From IMG/VR virus record IMGVR_UViG_3300015360_000046, positions 1 through 61,091 of that record: a stretch of 61,091 bases of DNA; one strand, written 5' to 3'. The translations under genes and the position numbers were made by a program. The first letter of the stretch is position 1; each line of letters opens with the position of its first letter. The stretch comes from a virus. Of the stretch, positions 23,550 to 32,123 are shown piece after piece. A model generated the notes under the pieces. It was not told where the DNA came from. It ran no database searches and saw nothing but the letters and a program-made list of their open reading frames with translations.

Positions 23550-24149
23550 ATGGGATTATTTAACAAGCCGCAGAAGCAGGACTATCCAGAACTTCCAGAT
23601 AATCTGTACGTTGCAAAGGTAGCACGCATTTCTAATAAGATTGGCAAAACATCAGGTAAACCTTATATCTCGTGGGGATTTGAGATTGCTCAACCTCCGC
23701 ACATTAAACGATGGGTGTGGGGAAATACACAACCTACAGTGAGCGAAAAGAGTCAAACTGGTAAATTCCTCACAGTGTTGGGTATTGATATTGAGACAGT
23801 TGACATGAGTACATTTGACGAACAAACCTTAGTAGGTAAGTATGTTAAGGTTTTGGTTGAAACCAAAGAGGAAGATGACGGTTCAAAATTCCAAAACGTT
23901 ACAAAACTTATGGCTCTCACAGAGGCTGATGTTCAATTGCTTCAGATTTGGTTAACTCAAGTCCAGACAAGTGGCCCGGTTAAAGTTGCAACACAAGCGA
24001 ATCCGACAGCTGCACCAGTTCAACAGCCTGTTTTGGCCGCTGCTCCTGTTTCATTTCCTGCTCAACCAGTGTTGCCACCTACTCCTCAAGTTGTTCAGGC
24101 AGTTGTACAACCTGCGACTCCCGCTAAAAAGAGTGCATTTCCGTTCTAA
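23550..24149 (+). CDS. Single-stranded DNA-binding-like protein, 199 aa
   Basis: A possible OB-fold domain spans about residues 15-130 (LYVAKVARISNKIG, YISWGFEIAQPP, VLVETKEEDDGSKFQNVTKL). A long Ala/Pro/Val/Gln linker and a short terminal FPF (KKSAFPF) follow. A disordered linker with an aromatic-Pro tip is the layout of bacterial SSBs, whose last residues (DDIPF) recruit partners; here the tip is basic, not acidic. The gene is adjacent to recA. AAAGGAG precedes the start. The call rests on architecture and context, not a signature motif. Confidence 0.6.
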   Translation: MGLFNKPQKQDYPELPDNLYVAKVARISNKIGKTSGKPYISWGFEIAQPPHIKRWVWGNTQPTVSEKSQTGKFLTVLGIDIETVDMSTFDEQTLVGKYVKVLVETKEEDDGSKFQNVTKLMALTEADVQLLQIWLTQVQTSGPVKVATQANPTAAPVQQPVLAAAPVSFPAQPVLPPTPQVVQAVVQPATPAKKSAFPF

Positions 24150-24188
24150 TGGTAATATATCCAACACATCGAGTTGAGGAGAAATAAA

Positions 24189-25196
24189 ATGACAGATGTT
24201 AAAGAGTTGAAATCATTTCTAGATAAACTAAGCAAGACGCATGAGACTACAATTGCTCGAATTAAGGATATGGATGATCGTCCTACTATTGAGGTTATTC
24301 CATCTGGGAGTTACTCAATCGATGACGCCCTAGGAGCTGGCGGATTCCCTAGAAGTCGTGTCATTGAAATCTACGGCCCTGAATCGGGTGGTAAAACCAC
24401 GCTTACGCTACTAGCGGCTGCATCATGTCAAAAGACTGGGGGAACTGTGGCTTTCATTGACGTTGAAAACTCCTTGTCGTTAGATTGGGCTGCGCGTCTT
24501 GGGGTAGATGTAGATAGTCTCATATTCACTCAACCAGATGGCGGGGAACAGGCCCTTCGTATAGTCAGAGATATGGTCGAATCTAATTTATTTGACATGA
24601 TTATTGTAGACTCTGTAGCTGCTCTAGTCCCTCAACAAGAAATTGACGGAGAAATTGGAGACCAAACGATGGCGTTACAGGCGCGCATGCTTGGACCAGC
24701 AATTCGTTTACTTGTCAAATCAGCCGCGAAGACAAAAACTGTGTTGATTTTCATCAACCAACTGCGTGAAACCATGGCAATGTATGGGCCAAAAGAAGTT
24801 ACTCCAGGTGGTAAAGCCTTGAAATTCTATTCAAGTGTGCGTTTGGCTGTAAGCAAGGTCAGTGGTTCAGAGATTAAAGCTAAGAAGGGCGATGGTGAAG
24901 ACGCAGCATCTGGGGAAATTCTTGGACATACTGTTAAGGTTAAAGTAGTTAAGAATAAGATTGGACGTCCTATGTGTGAAGCAACATTTGAATTGCGCTT
25001 CCTTAGCGGAATTGACAGATTTAAGGAATTGGTTGATATCGGATTAGCGCGTGAAGTTATTAGTCAAGCTGGAGCAACATTTAGCTTTGGGGCGCTTAAA
25101 GCTGTAGGTCGTGATAAGTTTGAAACAGAACTTCGACCAAATGAAGTCCTTCAGAAAGAAATTTGGACTGCAGTATTGGCTCTGAAAAAGATCTAA
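24189..25196 (+). CDS. recA: RecA/UvsX-type recombinase, 335 aa
   Basis: Walker A GPESGGKT (63-70), FIDVENSLS, the Walker B strand MIIVDSVAAL, the L2-adjacent INQLRE...PGGKALKFYSS and the GEILGHTVKVKVVKNK block are those of bacterial RecA, and the length is near 350 aa. It forms filaments on ssDNA for strand exchange and recombination-dependent replication. Start 24189 follows GAGGAGA by seven bases. The stop TAA shares its last A with the macro-domain ATG. Confidence 0.95.
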   Translation: MTDVKELKSFLDKLSKTHETTIARIKDMDDRPTIEVIPSGSYSIDDALGAGGFPRSRVIEIYGPESGGKTTLTLLAAASCQKTGGTVAFIDVENSLSLDWAARLGVDVDSLIFTQPDGGEQALRIVRDMVESNLFDMIIVDSVAALVPQQEIDGEIGDQTMALQARMLGPAIRLLVKSAAKTKTVLIFINQLRETMAMYGPKEVTPGGKALKFYSSVRLAVSKVSGSEIKAKKGDGEDAASGEILGHTVKVKVVKNKIGRPMCEATFELRFLSGIDRFKELVDIGLAREVISQAGATFSFGALKAVGRDKFETELRPNEVLQKEIWTAVLALKKI

Positions 25197-25675
25197 TGCC
25201 ACTCCTGTATAAGACTGGTTCACTTTTCGACGCACCTAAGGATTCGGTCTTGGTGCATGCATGTAATGCGCAAGGAGTCTGGGGTTCTGGAATTGCAAAG
25301 GAATTCAAACTACGTTTCCCTAATTCTTATGAACTTTATCATCATGTATGTCTTGATGGGGATGCAGCAGGTGCTGGTATTATTTTACCAAAAGAGAGTG
25401 AATACATGGTTGGCTGTTTACTGACATCACGCAATTATGCTTTGAAACGAGATTCAGTTGAAGAGATTTTAAAGAACACTCGTTCAGCCCTGACACATAT
25501 GCTTGAAATGGCCACTGACGTAAGAGAGATCCATAGCTGTAAGTTTAACGCCGGATTGTTTGCTGTACCTTGGGAAGAAACTGAAAAAGTTTTACTCGAT
25601 GTGGTAAATAAAACAGGGTATAATAAAGACTGGACAATTTGGACTTTACCTGATATAAAGACTAAGGAGATTTAA
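25196..25675 (+). CDS. Macro-domain protein (ADP-ribose-1''-phosphate phosphatase-like), 159 aa
   Basis: The strand-loop VLVHACNAQGVWGSGIA (19-34) with FPNSYELYHH, and GCLLTSRNY later, match the Poa1p-like macro-domain group. The group binds ADP-ribose and removes the phosphate of ADP-ribose-1''-phosphate, a by-product of tRNA 2'-phosphate removal. In this genome it could serve either the RNA-repair set or NAD/ADP-ribose recycling beside the Prs- and NAMPT-like enzymes. The start is TAATG-coupled to recA. Confidence 0.85.
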   Translation: MPLLYKTGSLFDAPKDSVLVHACNAQGVWGSGIAKEFKLRFPNSYELYHHVCLDGDAAGAGIILPKESEYMVGCLLTSRNYALKRDSVEEILKNTRSALTHMLEMATDVREIHSCKFNAGLFAVPWEETEKVLLDVVNKTGYNKDWTIWTLPDIKTKEI

Positions 25676-25676
25676 A

Positions 25677-26987
25677 ATGGCGGATTCAAAATTGTTAAAA
25701 CATGCGATATCTGAGATTGCTCGTATTGCAAGTAAAATAGGCATTGATGCTTGTCAGCTTAATAAGGCTCAGTTTAAAGAATTTTCTAAGATTTCAGAAT
25801 GGGATCTTAGTAAAATTGGTGGATTTCGAACTGTCCAAACCACCTACTTTCCACTGACTGAAAAGAATCTTAAAGATATTGCACTTAACAATCAACGTAA
25901 GTCATATGTTGAAAAACTTGAAAAACAATATGGAACATGGGATGCATTTGCTGAACAACTTACAAATTCTCTGGTAAAGCAACTTGAATCAATGCGTGTT
26001 GAACCTAATATTCTTAATGAAAAAGTAACTAAAGAATATATTAAATCTATTGCTAAGCAAAATCTTCATGATCAATCTCCTAGATCAGTTGTTGTAGCTC
26101 TTACAGATCTTCATTTTGGTACAAATGTTGATGCAGCCGAGTTAGGTGGTAAAAATGAATTTAATTGGAATGTTGGAGCACGTCGCTTTGGATTTATTAT
26201 GGAACAACTTAGTACATATAAGATGGAACTGCGTGAACTGCACTCTGAAGTAGTACTCCTTTTAGGTGGTGATTTGATTGGTGGGATTATTCATAATCAG
26301 GAAGGTAATGACTATGATTACATTACATACCAAGTGAATGGTGCACTTAGTTATTTCGTCCAAGCATTTGAGTATCTTAAAGCTTTCTATCCTAAAGTTC
26401 GTGTCATATGCCAACCTGGCAATCATGGTCGTATGATGCACAAAATGTCCAAGGATCGAGCTTTGTCACAAAAGTATGATAGCTTTGAGAACATTATTTT
26501 TTATTCTCTTGCTACGTATTTTCGAAAAGATCCAAAGGTCGAGATTATTGTTCCTAAAACACCATACGCAGAAGTATCTGTTCAGGGGCATCGTTTATTT
26601 ATGACACATGGTGATGGTGTGTTCGTTACTGGTAATCCAGGCAAAAGTATCAATACAGATAACATCGATAAACAAATTCAACGAGTAAACGCTGAAGAAC
26701 GTAATAAAGACCGTAAGCCTTTCAAGGTGTTCGTCTTTGGGCACGTCCATCAACCAGCTCACTTCTTGGTTTCTAGCGGAGCTCATGTTATAATTAATGG
26801 CAGTATGATTGGTACAGACTCATTTGCACAAGGAGTAGGTGTCATGAGTAATAATCCTGTTCAAGTAGTCTGGGAAATGAATTCTAAATTCCCGGTGGGA
26901 GATTCTCGATGGTTATTTGTTGCCTCTGCTGATAACGACGTTAGGTTAGAACAGATTATTAAGCCATATAATTATGAGCTGCAGTAA
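25677..26987 (+). CDS. Large calcineurin-like phosphoesterase, 436 aa
   Basis: An N-terminal helical extension of about 135 residues precedes a complete metallophosphoesterase core: ALTDLHFGTN, LLGGDLIGG, CQPGNHGRM, FMTHGDG and VFGHVHQP. The core carries insertions, and the N-terminus contains a possible DNA-binding helical bundle. Similar long phosphoesterases sit among replication genes in several phages, where nuclease activity is suspected. It lies between macro domain and AAA+ ATPase with AAGGAG before the start. Confidence 0.8.
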   Translation: MADSKLLKHAISEIARIASKIGIDACQLNKAQFKEFSKISEWDLSKIGGFRTVQTTYFPLTEKNLKDIALNNQRKSYVEKLEKQYGTWDAFAEQLTNSLVKQLESMRVEPNILNEKVTKEYIKSIAKQNLHDQSPRSVVVALTDLHFGTNVDAAELGGKNEFNWNVGARRFGFIMEQLSTYKMELRELHSEVVLLLGGDLIGGIIHNQEGNDYDYITYQVNGALSYFVQAFEYLKAFYPKVRVICQPGNHGRMMHKMSKDRALSQKYDSFENIIFYSLATYFRKDPKVEIIVPKTPYAEVSVQGHRLFMTHGDGVFVTGNPGKSINTDNIDKQIQRVNAEERNKDRKPFKVFVFGHVHQPAHFLVSSGAHVIINGSMIGTDSFAQGVGVMSNNPVQVVWEMNSKFPVGDSRWLFVASADNDVRLEQIIKPYNYELQ

Positions 26988-26996
26988 AGGAGATTT

Positions 26997-28388
26997 ATGA
27001 GCCGATCACGAGATCCCCACCCCAAAGATATGTACGGACAATCGAAGTTTGATGTTATACCGCCACAGCTGCTGAATAGTTTAACAGCCTTAGATTACAT
27101 TGATGTATTAAAAGAGGCCCGCTGGAATAATGACTATAGAAATATGGTTATGATAAAGTATTTGTGTGTCAAATCAATTGATGACATCGTTCATGCAACT
27201 CATAAATGCTCTGTGGCTGCGTCACTTGTTATTCGTACTATTCTACCTAAATTCTTTGAACTTAAGGGTTTTACAATTGATAAGATTGCAGCGGTTGAGA
27301 GCGATGGAGATTACGCTGCAACCTTTAGTTCAATTGAAGTAGCTCCTGGAAAGAATGAAAATAGTCTTAATTATGGAGATTACTTTATTTCAAGTCCTGA
27401 TACACAAATGATGATTCACTTAGAAGATGCATATCCTGATTCTTTTGTTGTGCGTATAAGTGGTTCTAAAACTGCCAACACAAATAAATTCTGCGAAGAT
27501 ATGATTACATACGCTGAAGCTCATAACTTCCTTAAGGGACAAAAAATTGATCCGAATTGTAACTTTATTAAATTAACGCGTAAGTATACATGGGATGATT
27601 TGATCATGTCAGATAAGCTTAAAGAAGAGATTAAGCACAACCTTAAGAATCTCATAGAATACCGTGAGATCTATAAAACAAATGGCCTTCAAGTTAAACG
27701 TGGTCTAATCCTTGCTGGGGAACCAGGAACAGGGAAAACCATGCTTGCCAAGATTCTTTGTAATCAAACAGATTGGACATTCGTATGGGTTACGTCTAAG
27801 AACCTTGAGAATGCCAAACGGGTGGCTCAAATTGTTGAGCTCGCGCGTGATCTTTCTCCATCTATCCTTTTTCTTGAAGATATTGATCTTTTTGGCGGCT
27901 CTCGAGAATCCAATAACAATCCCATGCTACTAGGGGAATTGATGAATCAATTAGATGGGGTTGAAGAGAATACAGATATTATTGTAATTGGGAGTACCAA
28001 TAACAAGGATGTATTGGAAAAAGCTCTAGTTTCCCGGCCAGGTCGATTTGATAAGGTTATTGACTTCCCACTACCTGCGAAGGCTGAACGGCTTACGATG
28101 CTTAAAGCATTCGGAAATGGTCTCTTAGACGAAGTTGAGTTCTTAGATGATATTGCTAAGAATTATACAAAGAAAACTGGGGCGCAGATTCGCGAATTAG
28201 TTAATATGGCGGTGATTTTTGCAATTGACGAAAAATCCTATTCAACTGACAAAAAACTTGTTATAAAAGAAGAGCACTTTAAAAAGGCAATGACGGCAGT
28301 AGCAAATAAAGACTTCAAAGCAGTATCAGGATTCTCAACAGGAGCTTCTAGTTTGCTTGGAAGCAGATTTGCAGACATAGACGATTAA
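26997..28388 (+). CDS. AAA+ ATPase, FtsH/CDC48-type module, 463 aa
   Basis: A helical N-terminal region of about 195 residues with no protease or membrane segment precedes one AAA+ module: Walker A GEPGTGKT (241-248), Walker B ILFLEDID (290-297), sensor GSTNNKD and second-region-of-homology SRPGRFDKV. It resembles BCS1/FtsH-like unfoldases. It probably remodels a protein or nucleoprotein complex; the substrate is unknown. AAAGGAGA lies before the ATG, in tandem with the phosphoesterase and the small protein 28399. Confidence 0.88.
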   Translation: MSRSRDPHPKDMYGQSKFDVIPPQLLNSLTALDYIDVLKEARWNNDYRNMVMIKYLCVKSIDDIVHATHKCSVAASLVIRTILPKFFELKGFTIDKIAAVESDGDYAATFSSIEVAPGKNENSLNYGDYFISSPDTQMMIHLEDAYPDSFVVRISGSKTANTNKFCEDMITYAEAHNFLKGQKIDPNCNFIKLTRKYTWDDLIMSDKLKEEIKHNLKNLIEYREIYKTNGLQVKRGLILAGEPGTGKTMLAKILCNQTDWTFVWVTSKNLENAKRVAQIVELARDLSPSILFLEDIDLFGGSRESNNNPMLLGELMNQLDGVEENTDIIVIGSTNNKDVLEKALVSRPGRFDKVIDFPLPAKAERLTMLKAFGNGLLDEVEFLDDIAKNYTKKTGAQIRELVNMAVIFAIDEKSYSTDKKLVIKEEHFKKAMTAVANKDFKAVSGFSTGASSLLGSRFADIDD

Positions 28389-28398
28389 GGAGACTAAA

Positions 28399-28809
28399 AT
28401 GGCAAAAACAAAGTACCTCGAAGCACCTAATTCAGCAGAAGAGTTGGTGTCTAAAATCATGCAGGTATTCCCTGATAGATTTGCACACATTCAGCGAGCT
28501 GACATTCTATTAGTAGCTAAGGATAGTCCAAAGAGTTCATATAAAGCGCGCACGCGCTTACTTAATGGATTCTATAGGATGCTCACTAAAAAGAAGATCA
28601 TAATTGAGCTTCATAAACAGGCGTGGGAACTAGATAAACCTGTTGATCGTGCCTTGACTGTATATCGTGAGTTGTACAGTCTTGATCTTCGTGAATCTAA
28701 TGGTGAATACAAAATTAATAAACCAGACTTAAATGATTTTACAAAAATCTTAGATAAAACAGGACTTCACGGCGAGACCGCAGAGCAATTCCTTAGTAAA
28801 GCATTGTAA
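28399..28809 (+). CDS. Phage metallopeptidase-like protein lacking HExxH, 136 aa
   Basis: The overall pattern resembles the putative phage metallopeptidase family: an N-terminal helix, ADILLVAKDS, IIIELHKQAWEL, then a helix that in the family carries HELxH, and a final DFTKILDKTG. Here the helix reads RALTVYRELYSL, so the zinc-binding HExxH has become R-E-L-Y-S. If the homology is right, this is a non-catalytic form, perhaps a DNA-binding or adaptor protein. AAGGAGA precedes the ATG. Confidence 0.55.
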   Translation: MAKTKYLEAPNSAEELVSKIMQVFPDRFAHIQRADILLVAKDSPKSSYKARTRLLNGFYRMLTKKKIIIELHKQAWELDKPVDRALTVYRELYSLDLRESNGEYKINKPDLNDFTKILDKTGLHGETAEQFLSKAL

Positions 28810-28810
28810 C

Positions 28811-29158
28811 ATGATTAAGCAGGTCTTAATTATTCGAAAAGACTTGCACATGAGACAAGGAAAAGCTATAGTGCAAGGTGCCCATGCTGCACTTGGTGCA
28901 GCATGGGAAATAGCTGATAATACAAATTGGCATACTGAATGGGTAAACACAGGTACTACTAAAATCTGTGTTTACGTAGAAAGTTTAGTAGCACTTCAAA
29001 CTCTATATGATGCCGCGATAAAAAATGCGCTTCCGTGTTATTTAGTTACAGACGCTGGTAGAACAGAATTTAAAGAACCTACAATAACTTGTCTTGCTAT
29101 TGGACCAGCTCCCGCAGACCAGATTGATATTTTAACTAAGGCTTTACCTCTATTGTGA
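28811..29158 (+). CDS. Peptidyl-tRNA hydrolase, PTH2 type, 115 aa
   Basis: KQVLIIRKDLHMRQGKAIVQ then GAHAALGA, a central TKICVYVES strand, VTDAGRTEF and CLAIGPAPADQIDILT reproduce the Pth2 family over its entire length. Pth2, typical of archaea and eukaryotes and different from the usual bacterial Pth, frees tRNA from stalled peptidyl-tRNA. In a phage with leaderless mini-ORFs, recycling of short peptidyl-tRNAs may matter. It starts one base after the previous stop. Confidence 0.88.
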   Translation: MIKQVLIIRKDLHMRQGKAIVQGAHAALGAAWEIADNTNWHTEWVNTGTTKICVYVESLVALQTLYDAAIKNALPCYLVTDAGRTEFKEPTITCLAIGPAPADQIDILTKALPLL

Positions 29159-29194
29159 ATTTAAATCGCGGATTGTTAGGGGATATAAACAGTT

Positions 29195-30313
29195 ATGTTT
29201 ATTGAACAATTAATACTAGAGAATTTTCAATCTCATGAACATTCAATATTTAAATTTGATAAAAATTTAAATATTATTGTTGGAGTTAGTAATGCCGGAA
29301 AATCTTCAGTATCTAGGGCCTTAGCGGCTGTTCTTTTTTGCCAGTTTGACAAAAGTTGGGTTCGACATGGAGCAAAATACTGTCGTGTTACAATTACTAC
29401 TAATACAGGTATAGAAGTTGTTAGGGAAAAAGGGGATACGATCAATAGGTACAGTCTAAAAATTCAAGGGGGGCCAGATCAGCCCTTCGAGTCAGTTGGA
29501 ACGACAGTTCCTGAGCCCATTCAGCAGGCTTTAAAAATTCATACAGTTCAGGTTGATACTAAAGTTACGTTGAACCTAAATTTAGCCGGTCAGATGGATT
29601 CACTATTCCTGTTAACAGAAACTGGAAGCTATCGAGCTAACGTCCTAGGAAAACTCTCTGGGGCCACGCATTTAGATCATGCAATCAGAGAATTGAATAA
29701 GGAAAAACGAGAGATCACTAGAGATAAGAACACTCAGGATACTCAGATAGTTGAACTTCAGGGCCAAGTAGATAAGCTTGTTAAAATTAACGCTTATTCT
29801 TTACAAATAAGTGCTCTTGAGGATGCGTTAAGTTCTTTAGCATGCTCCCAAGAGCGTGTAGAACGCATCCGGAACCTTCTAGAACGCGTAAAAGCATCAA
29901 AAGATACATGGACACGGGAAAACAAAAAATTGGAGCTTCTAGGCCCAATTGTCGCAGATCTTACTATTTCTTTACATGTCAAAGTAGATAAGATTAAGAC
30001 TATTAGTTTACTTTGGAGTAAGATAGTAAACTTTAAGCGTACATATGAGCAGCAAAATAAGCTGAATGATTTATTGACTCCTGTTGATTTATCTGCTATA
30101 CTTCTGTTAGCCAACAAAGTGGCTAATTTAAAAGGTAGCAACGATTTGTCAATCAAGGTGGCTAAGAATACCAAAGAACTTTTGACCAAGATTGATGAGG
30201 TGCGTCAAGTTGAACAACGTTACAAAGAAGCTGTACAACAATATGGTGATATGCTCAAGGCCGCTGGAGTGTGTCCAATGTGCAATAGATCCACAGTCGA
30301 ATGTATACAATAA
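29195..30313 (+). CDS. SbcC/Rad50-like ATPase, N-terminal half with zinc hook, 372 aa
   Basis: LILENFQSHEHSIFKF is the usual N-terminus of SMC/Rad50 proteins, with Walker A GVSNAGKS (30-37) and a Q-loop region (NLAGQMDSLF). A coiled coil follows from about residue 165 to 355, ending in a CPMC hook (360-363). The protein stops just after the hook. The signature motif and Walker B are in a separate gene at 32116-32760. Together with SbcD (30651) the pieces would form an Mre11-Rad50-like nuclease assembled from two ATPase polypeptides. Confidence 0.85.
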   Translation: MFIEQLILENFQSHEHSIFKFDKNLNIIVGVSNAGKSSVSRALAAVLFCQFDKSWVRHGAKYCRVTITTNTGIEVVREKGDTINRYSLKIQGGPDQPFESVGTTVPEPIQQALKIHTVQVDTKVTLNLNLAGQMDSLFLLTETGSYRANVLGKLSGATHLDHAIRELNKEKREITRDKNTQDTQIVELQGQVDKLVKINAYSLQISALEDALSSLACSQERVERIRNLLERVKASKDTWTRENKKLELLGPIVADLTISLHVKVDKIKTISLLWSKIVNFKRTYEQQNKLNDLLTPVDLSAILLLANKVANLKGSNDLSIKVAKNTKELLTKIDEVRQVEQRYKEAVQQYGDMLKAAGVCPMCNRSTVECIQ

Positions 30314-30654
30314 TTGCTGGGAGCCGAACGATTACTAACATGGTTGAATTAGAAACTGCTGTAAAAGCGTCTGGGTTTACTATTACTAAGGTTGCTTGTG
30401 GTGGAGCGTCAGGTGTTGATTCACTTGGCGCTTCATATGCGATGTCAAACAACATTCCCATTGTTCTTTTTAAACCAGATTGGGATACTTATGGTAAAGC
30501 CGCTGGTCCCATACGTAATCAGTTAATGGCCGAGAGTGCAGAGGCGTTAATATTAATTTATGATGGAAAATCTCGTGGTAGTGCAGACATGTTAATTAAG
30601 GCTACGGCCAAAGGTTTAAAGATTCATACTCATATAGTTAAGGCTAAAGAATGA
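30301..30654 (+). CDS. SLOG/YspA-like nucleotide-binding protein, 117 aa
   Basis: TIIAGSRTI at the N-terminus, a VACGGASGVDSLGA loop, an FKPDWDTYGKAAGPIRN section and LILIYDGKSRGSADML define the SLOG (DUF2493/YspA) fold. This fold is related to DprA and the LOG phosphoribohydrolases and is often proposed to bind nucleotides or ADP-ribose derivatives. It is inserted between the two halves of the SbcC-like ATPase, overlapping the first by 13 bases and SbcD by four. Its role may be nucleotide sensing or scavenging. Confidence 0.8.
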   Translation: MYTIIAGSRTITNMVELETAVKASGFTITKVACGGASGVDSLGASYAMSNNIPIVLFKPDWDTYGKAAGPIRNQLMAESAEALILIYDGKSRGSADMLIKATAKGLKIHTHIVKAKE

Positions 30655-31571
30655 AATTTCTGTTCTTTGGGGATCAACATCTTCGCTCATACTCTGATCG
30701 GCCTAAGTGGCGGATCGATGATCATTATCAGGCCCAATTTGCTGAGTTGAATGATATTAAGGAATTAGCTGTTGCACACAAGGTCGATTTAATTATAAGC
30801 CTCGGTGATTTTTTTGATCATACACGTGTTTCACATCAGCTTGTGACAGATACTCTACGATGGGTTAAGACATTACAGTGTCCAATTTATTCGATTGTTG
30901 GAAATCATGACGTTAATGCTTATGTAACCTCCGATCGTAATAATGGTCTTGGTGTACTATTTGAATCAGAAGCTATTGGTCGTTTGGATGAATTAGTATT
31001 TGACGCACAGAAGGTTGTCATTCGTGGTGTGCATGTTTATCTGGACCCAACCCAAGGGGATTATTTGTTTGACACAAAGTATGACGGGTGGACTAAGATT
31101 GTTGCTAGTCACAATTTTATCATCCCGCATGTTGTGCCATTTCCAGCTGTCCTTCCATTACAGGTTAAGACTAATGCTACAGCCATATTATTAGGGCATT
31201 ACCATAAAGCTTTTACACACACGGAAGGAACCACAGTATTCATGAATCCTGGTAGTATTTCTAGGTGGTCCATTAACGAACAACATCAACCTCAAGTAGC
31301 AATTTTTGATACACAAACAGGGTTGATTACTCCTATTCCTTTAAAAAGTTCGCTTCCGGCCTGTGACATTTTTGATATAGCGGCTGCTGCAGAGATTAAG
31401 TCAACTGAGATGAACTTGCAAAGTTTTGTTAATAGTCTTGAATCAACTAGTTTTGAAAATGCAGATATTGAAAATATTATTTTGATAGAAGGCGCAAAAC
31501 ATGGTATAAGTAAAGGTGTGGTTGATTTGGCACTCGCTCGTGTACAACAAGCAAAGGCGGATATAAAATGA
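30651..31571 (+). CDS. SbcD/Mre11-like nuclease, 306 aa
   Basis: Phosphoesterase blocks in Mre11 order: FFGDQHLR, ISLGDFFDH, IVGNHDVN, IVASHNF, LLGHYHKAF. They are followed by NPGSISRW, a helper strand typical of SbcD, and a C-terminal region likely to bind the Rad50 coiled coil. It acts on DNA ends or hairpins in recombination-dependent replication together with the split SbcC. Coupled by four-base overlaps on both sides. Confidence 0.88.
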   Translation: MKFLFFGDQHLRSYSDRPKWRIDDHYQAQFAELNDIKELAVAHKVDLIISLGDFFDHTRVSHQLVTDTLRWVKTLQCPIYSIVGNHDVNAYVTSDRNNGLGVLFESEAIGRLDELVFDAQKVVIRGVHVYLDPTQGDYLFDTKYDGWTKIVASHNFIIPHVVPFPAVLPLQVKTNATAILLGHYHKAFTHTEGTTVFMNPGSISRWSINEQHQPQVAIFDTQTGLITPIPLKSSLPACDIFDIAAAAEIKSTEMNLQSFVNSLESTSFENADIENIILIEGAKHGISKGVVDLALARVQQAKADIK

Positions 31572-31822
31572 GCTTAGAGAATGATTTGTTAGCGTTAAAA
31601 TCAAAAGGTGAGCGTCTTAATACGCTTCGTATTGAAAATGCGACCAAACTTCAGGGTTTAGAGGCTGAAAAAGAGAAGCTTCTAGTTGAAGCACAAGCCC
31701 TTGGGATTGCCCCAGATAAAATTGAAGAGACATTACGAATTGAGGAAGCCGCAATTCAAGCTGAAACAACTGAACTTGATTTGCAACTCACCAGGATTTT
31801 GGATGAAGTTGCAAGAGTTTAA
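31568..31822 (+). CDS. Short coiled-coil protein in the SbcCD cluster, 84 aa
   Basis: Heptad-rich helices (ENDLLALKSKGERLNTLR; QGLEAEKEKLLVEAQ) are separated by an LGIAPDKIEE turn. The antiparallel pattern and location between SbcD and the C-terminal SbcC half suggest it could supply part of the Rad50 coiled coil or bridge the halves. No catalytic motif. Confidence 0.65.
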   Translation: MSLENDLLALKSKGERLNTLRIENATKLQGLEAEKEKLLVEAQALGIAPDKIEETLRIEEAAIQAETTELDLQLTRILDEVARV

Positions 31823-32123
31823 AAGTTCTTGTCGTGCCTGTGCGCATAAACACCAATTTCAAGTTTGTAATTGGCCAATTAATAAAACAGGTCGACTAAA
31901 ATTAAAATTAGTACATGGTGAAAGCAAACTTTGGGGTATTAGTCAAGCTTTACATCAACATTTGGATATGGATGGGGAAGAAGACGTTGTAGTTAAACAA
32001 CGTTTAAATATTTATGAGAACGAAGTGTTTGAGTATGAACAAGAAGTTGATTGTGGATGTAGATTGTATATACCAAGTGATAACTTAGAATTTGTAGAAT
32101 GGAAGTATTCTCAAAGTGAATAA
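31803..32123 (+). CDS. CxCxH...NLxYLE small zinc protein (family member 4), 106 aa
   Basis: CRACAHKHQF near the N-terminus and CGCRLYIPSDNLEFVEWKY at the C-terminus follow the family plan, with a longer charged middle of about 60 residues. It overlaps the previous gene by 20 bases and the SbcC C-terminal half by eight. Function unknown. Confidence 0.75.
   Translation: MKLQEFKSSCRACAHKHQFQVCNWPINKTGRLKLKLVHGESKLWGISQALHQHLDMDGEEDVVVKQRLNIYENEVFEYEQEVDCGCRLYIPSDNLEFVEWKYSQSE

Noticed and set aside
23971-24177. An alternative-frame Leu-rich frame within the SSB-like gene
   Set aside because: It is a shadow of the Pro/Ala/Val-rich linker codons and has no own start signal.
25619-25624. TATAAT inside the macro-domain gene as a promoter
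   Set aside because: The upstream hexamer is poor and the following gene has its own AAGGAG and is tightly linked to the operon, so the match is probably coding coincidence.
29155-29205. A 16-codon GTG frame between PTH2 and the SbcC half
   Set aside because: Too short, with no motif and no ribosome site.
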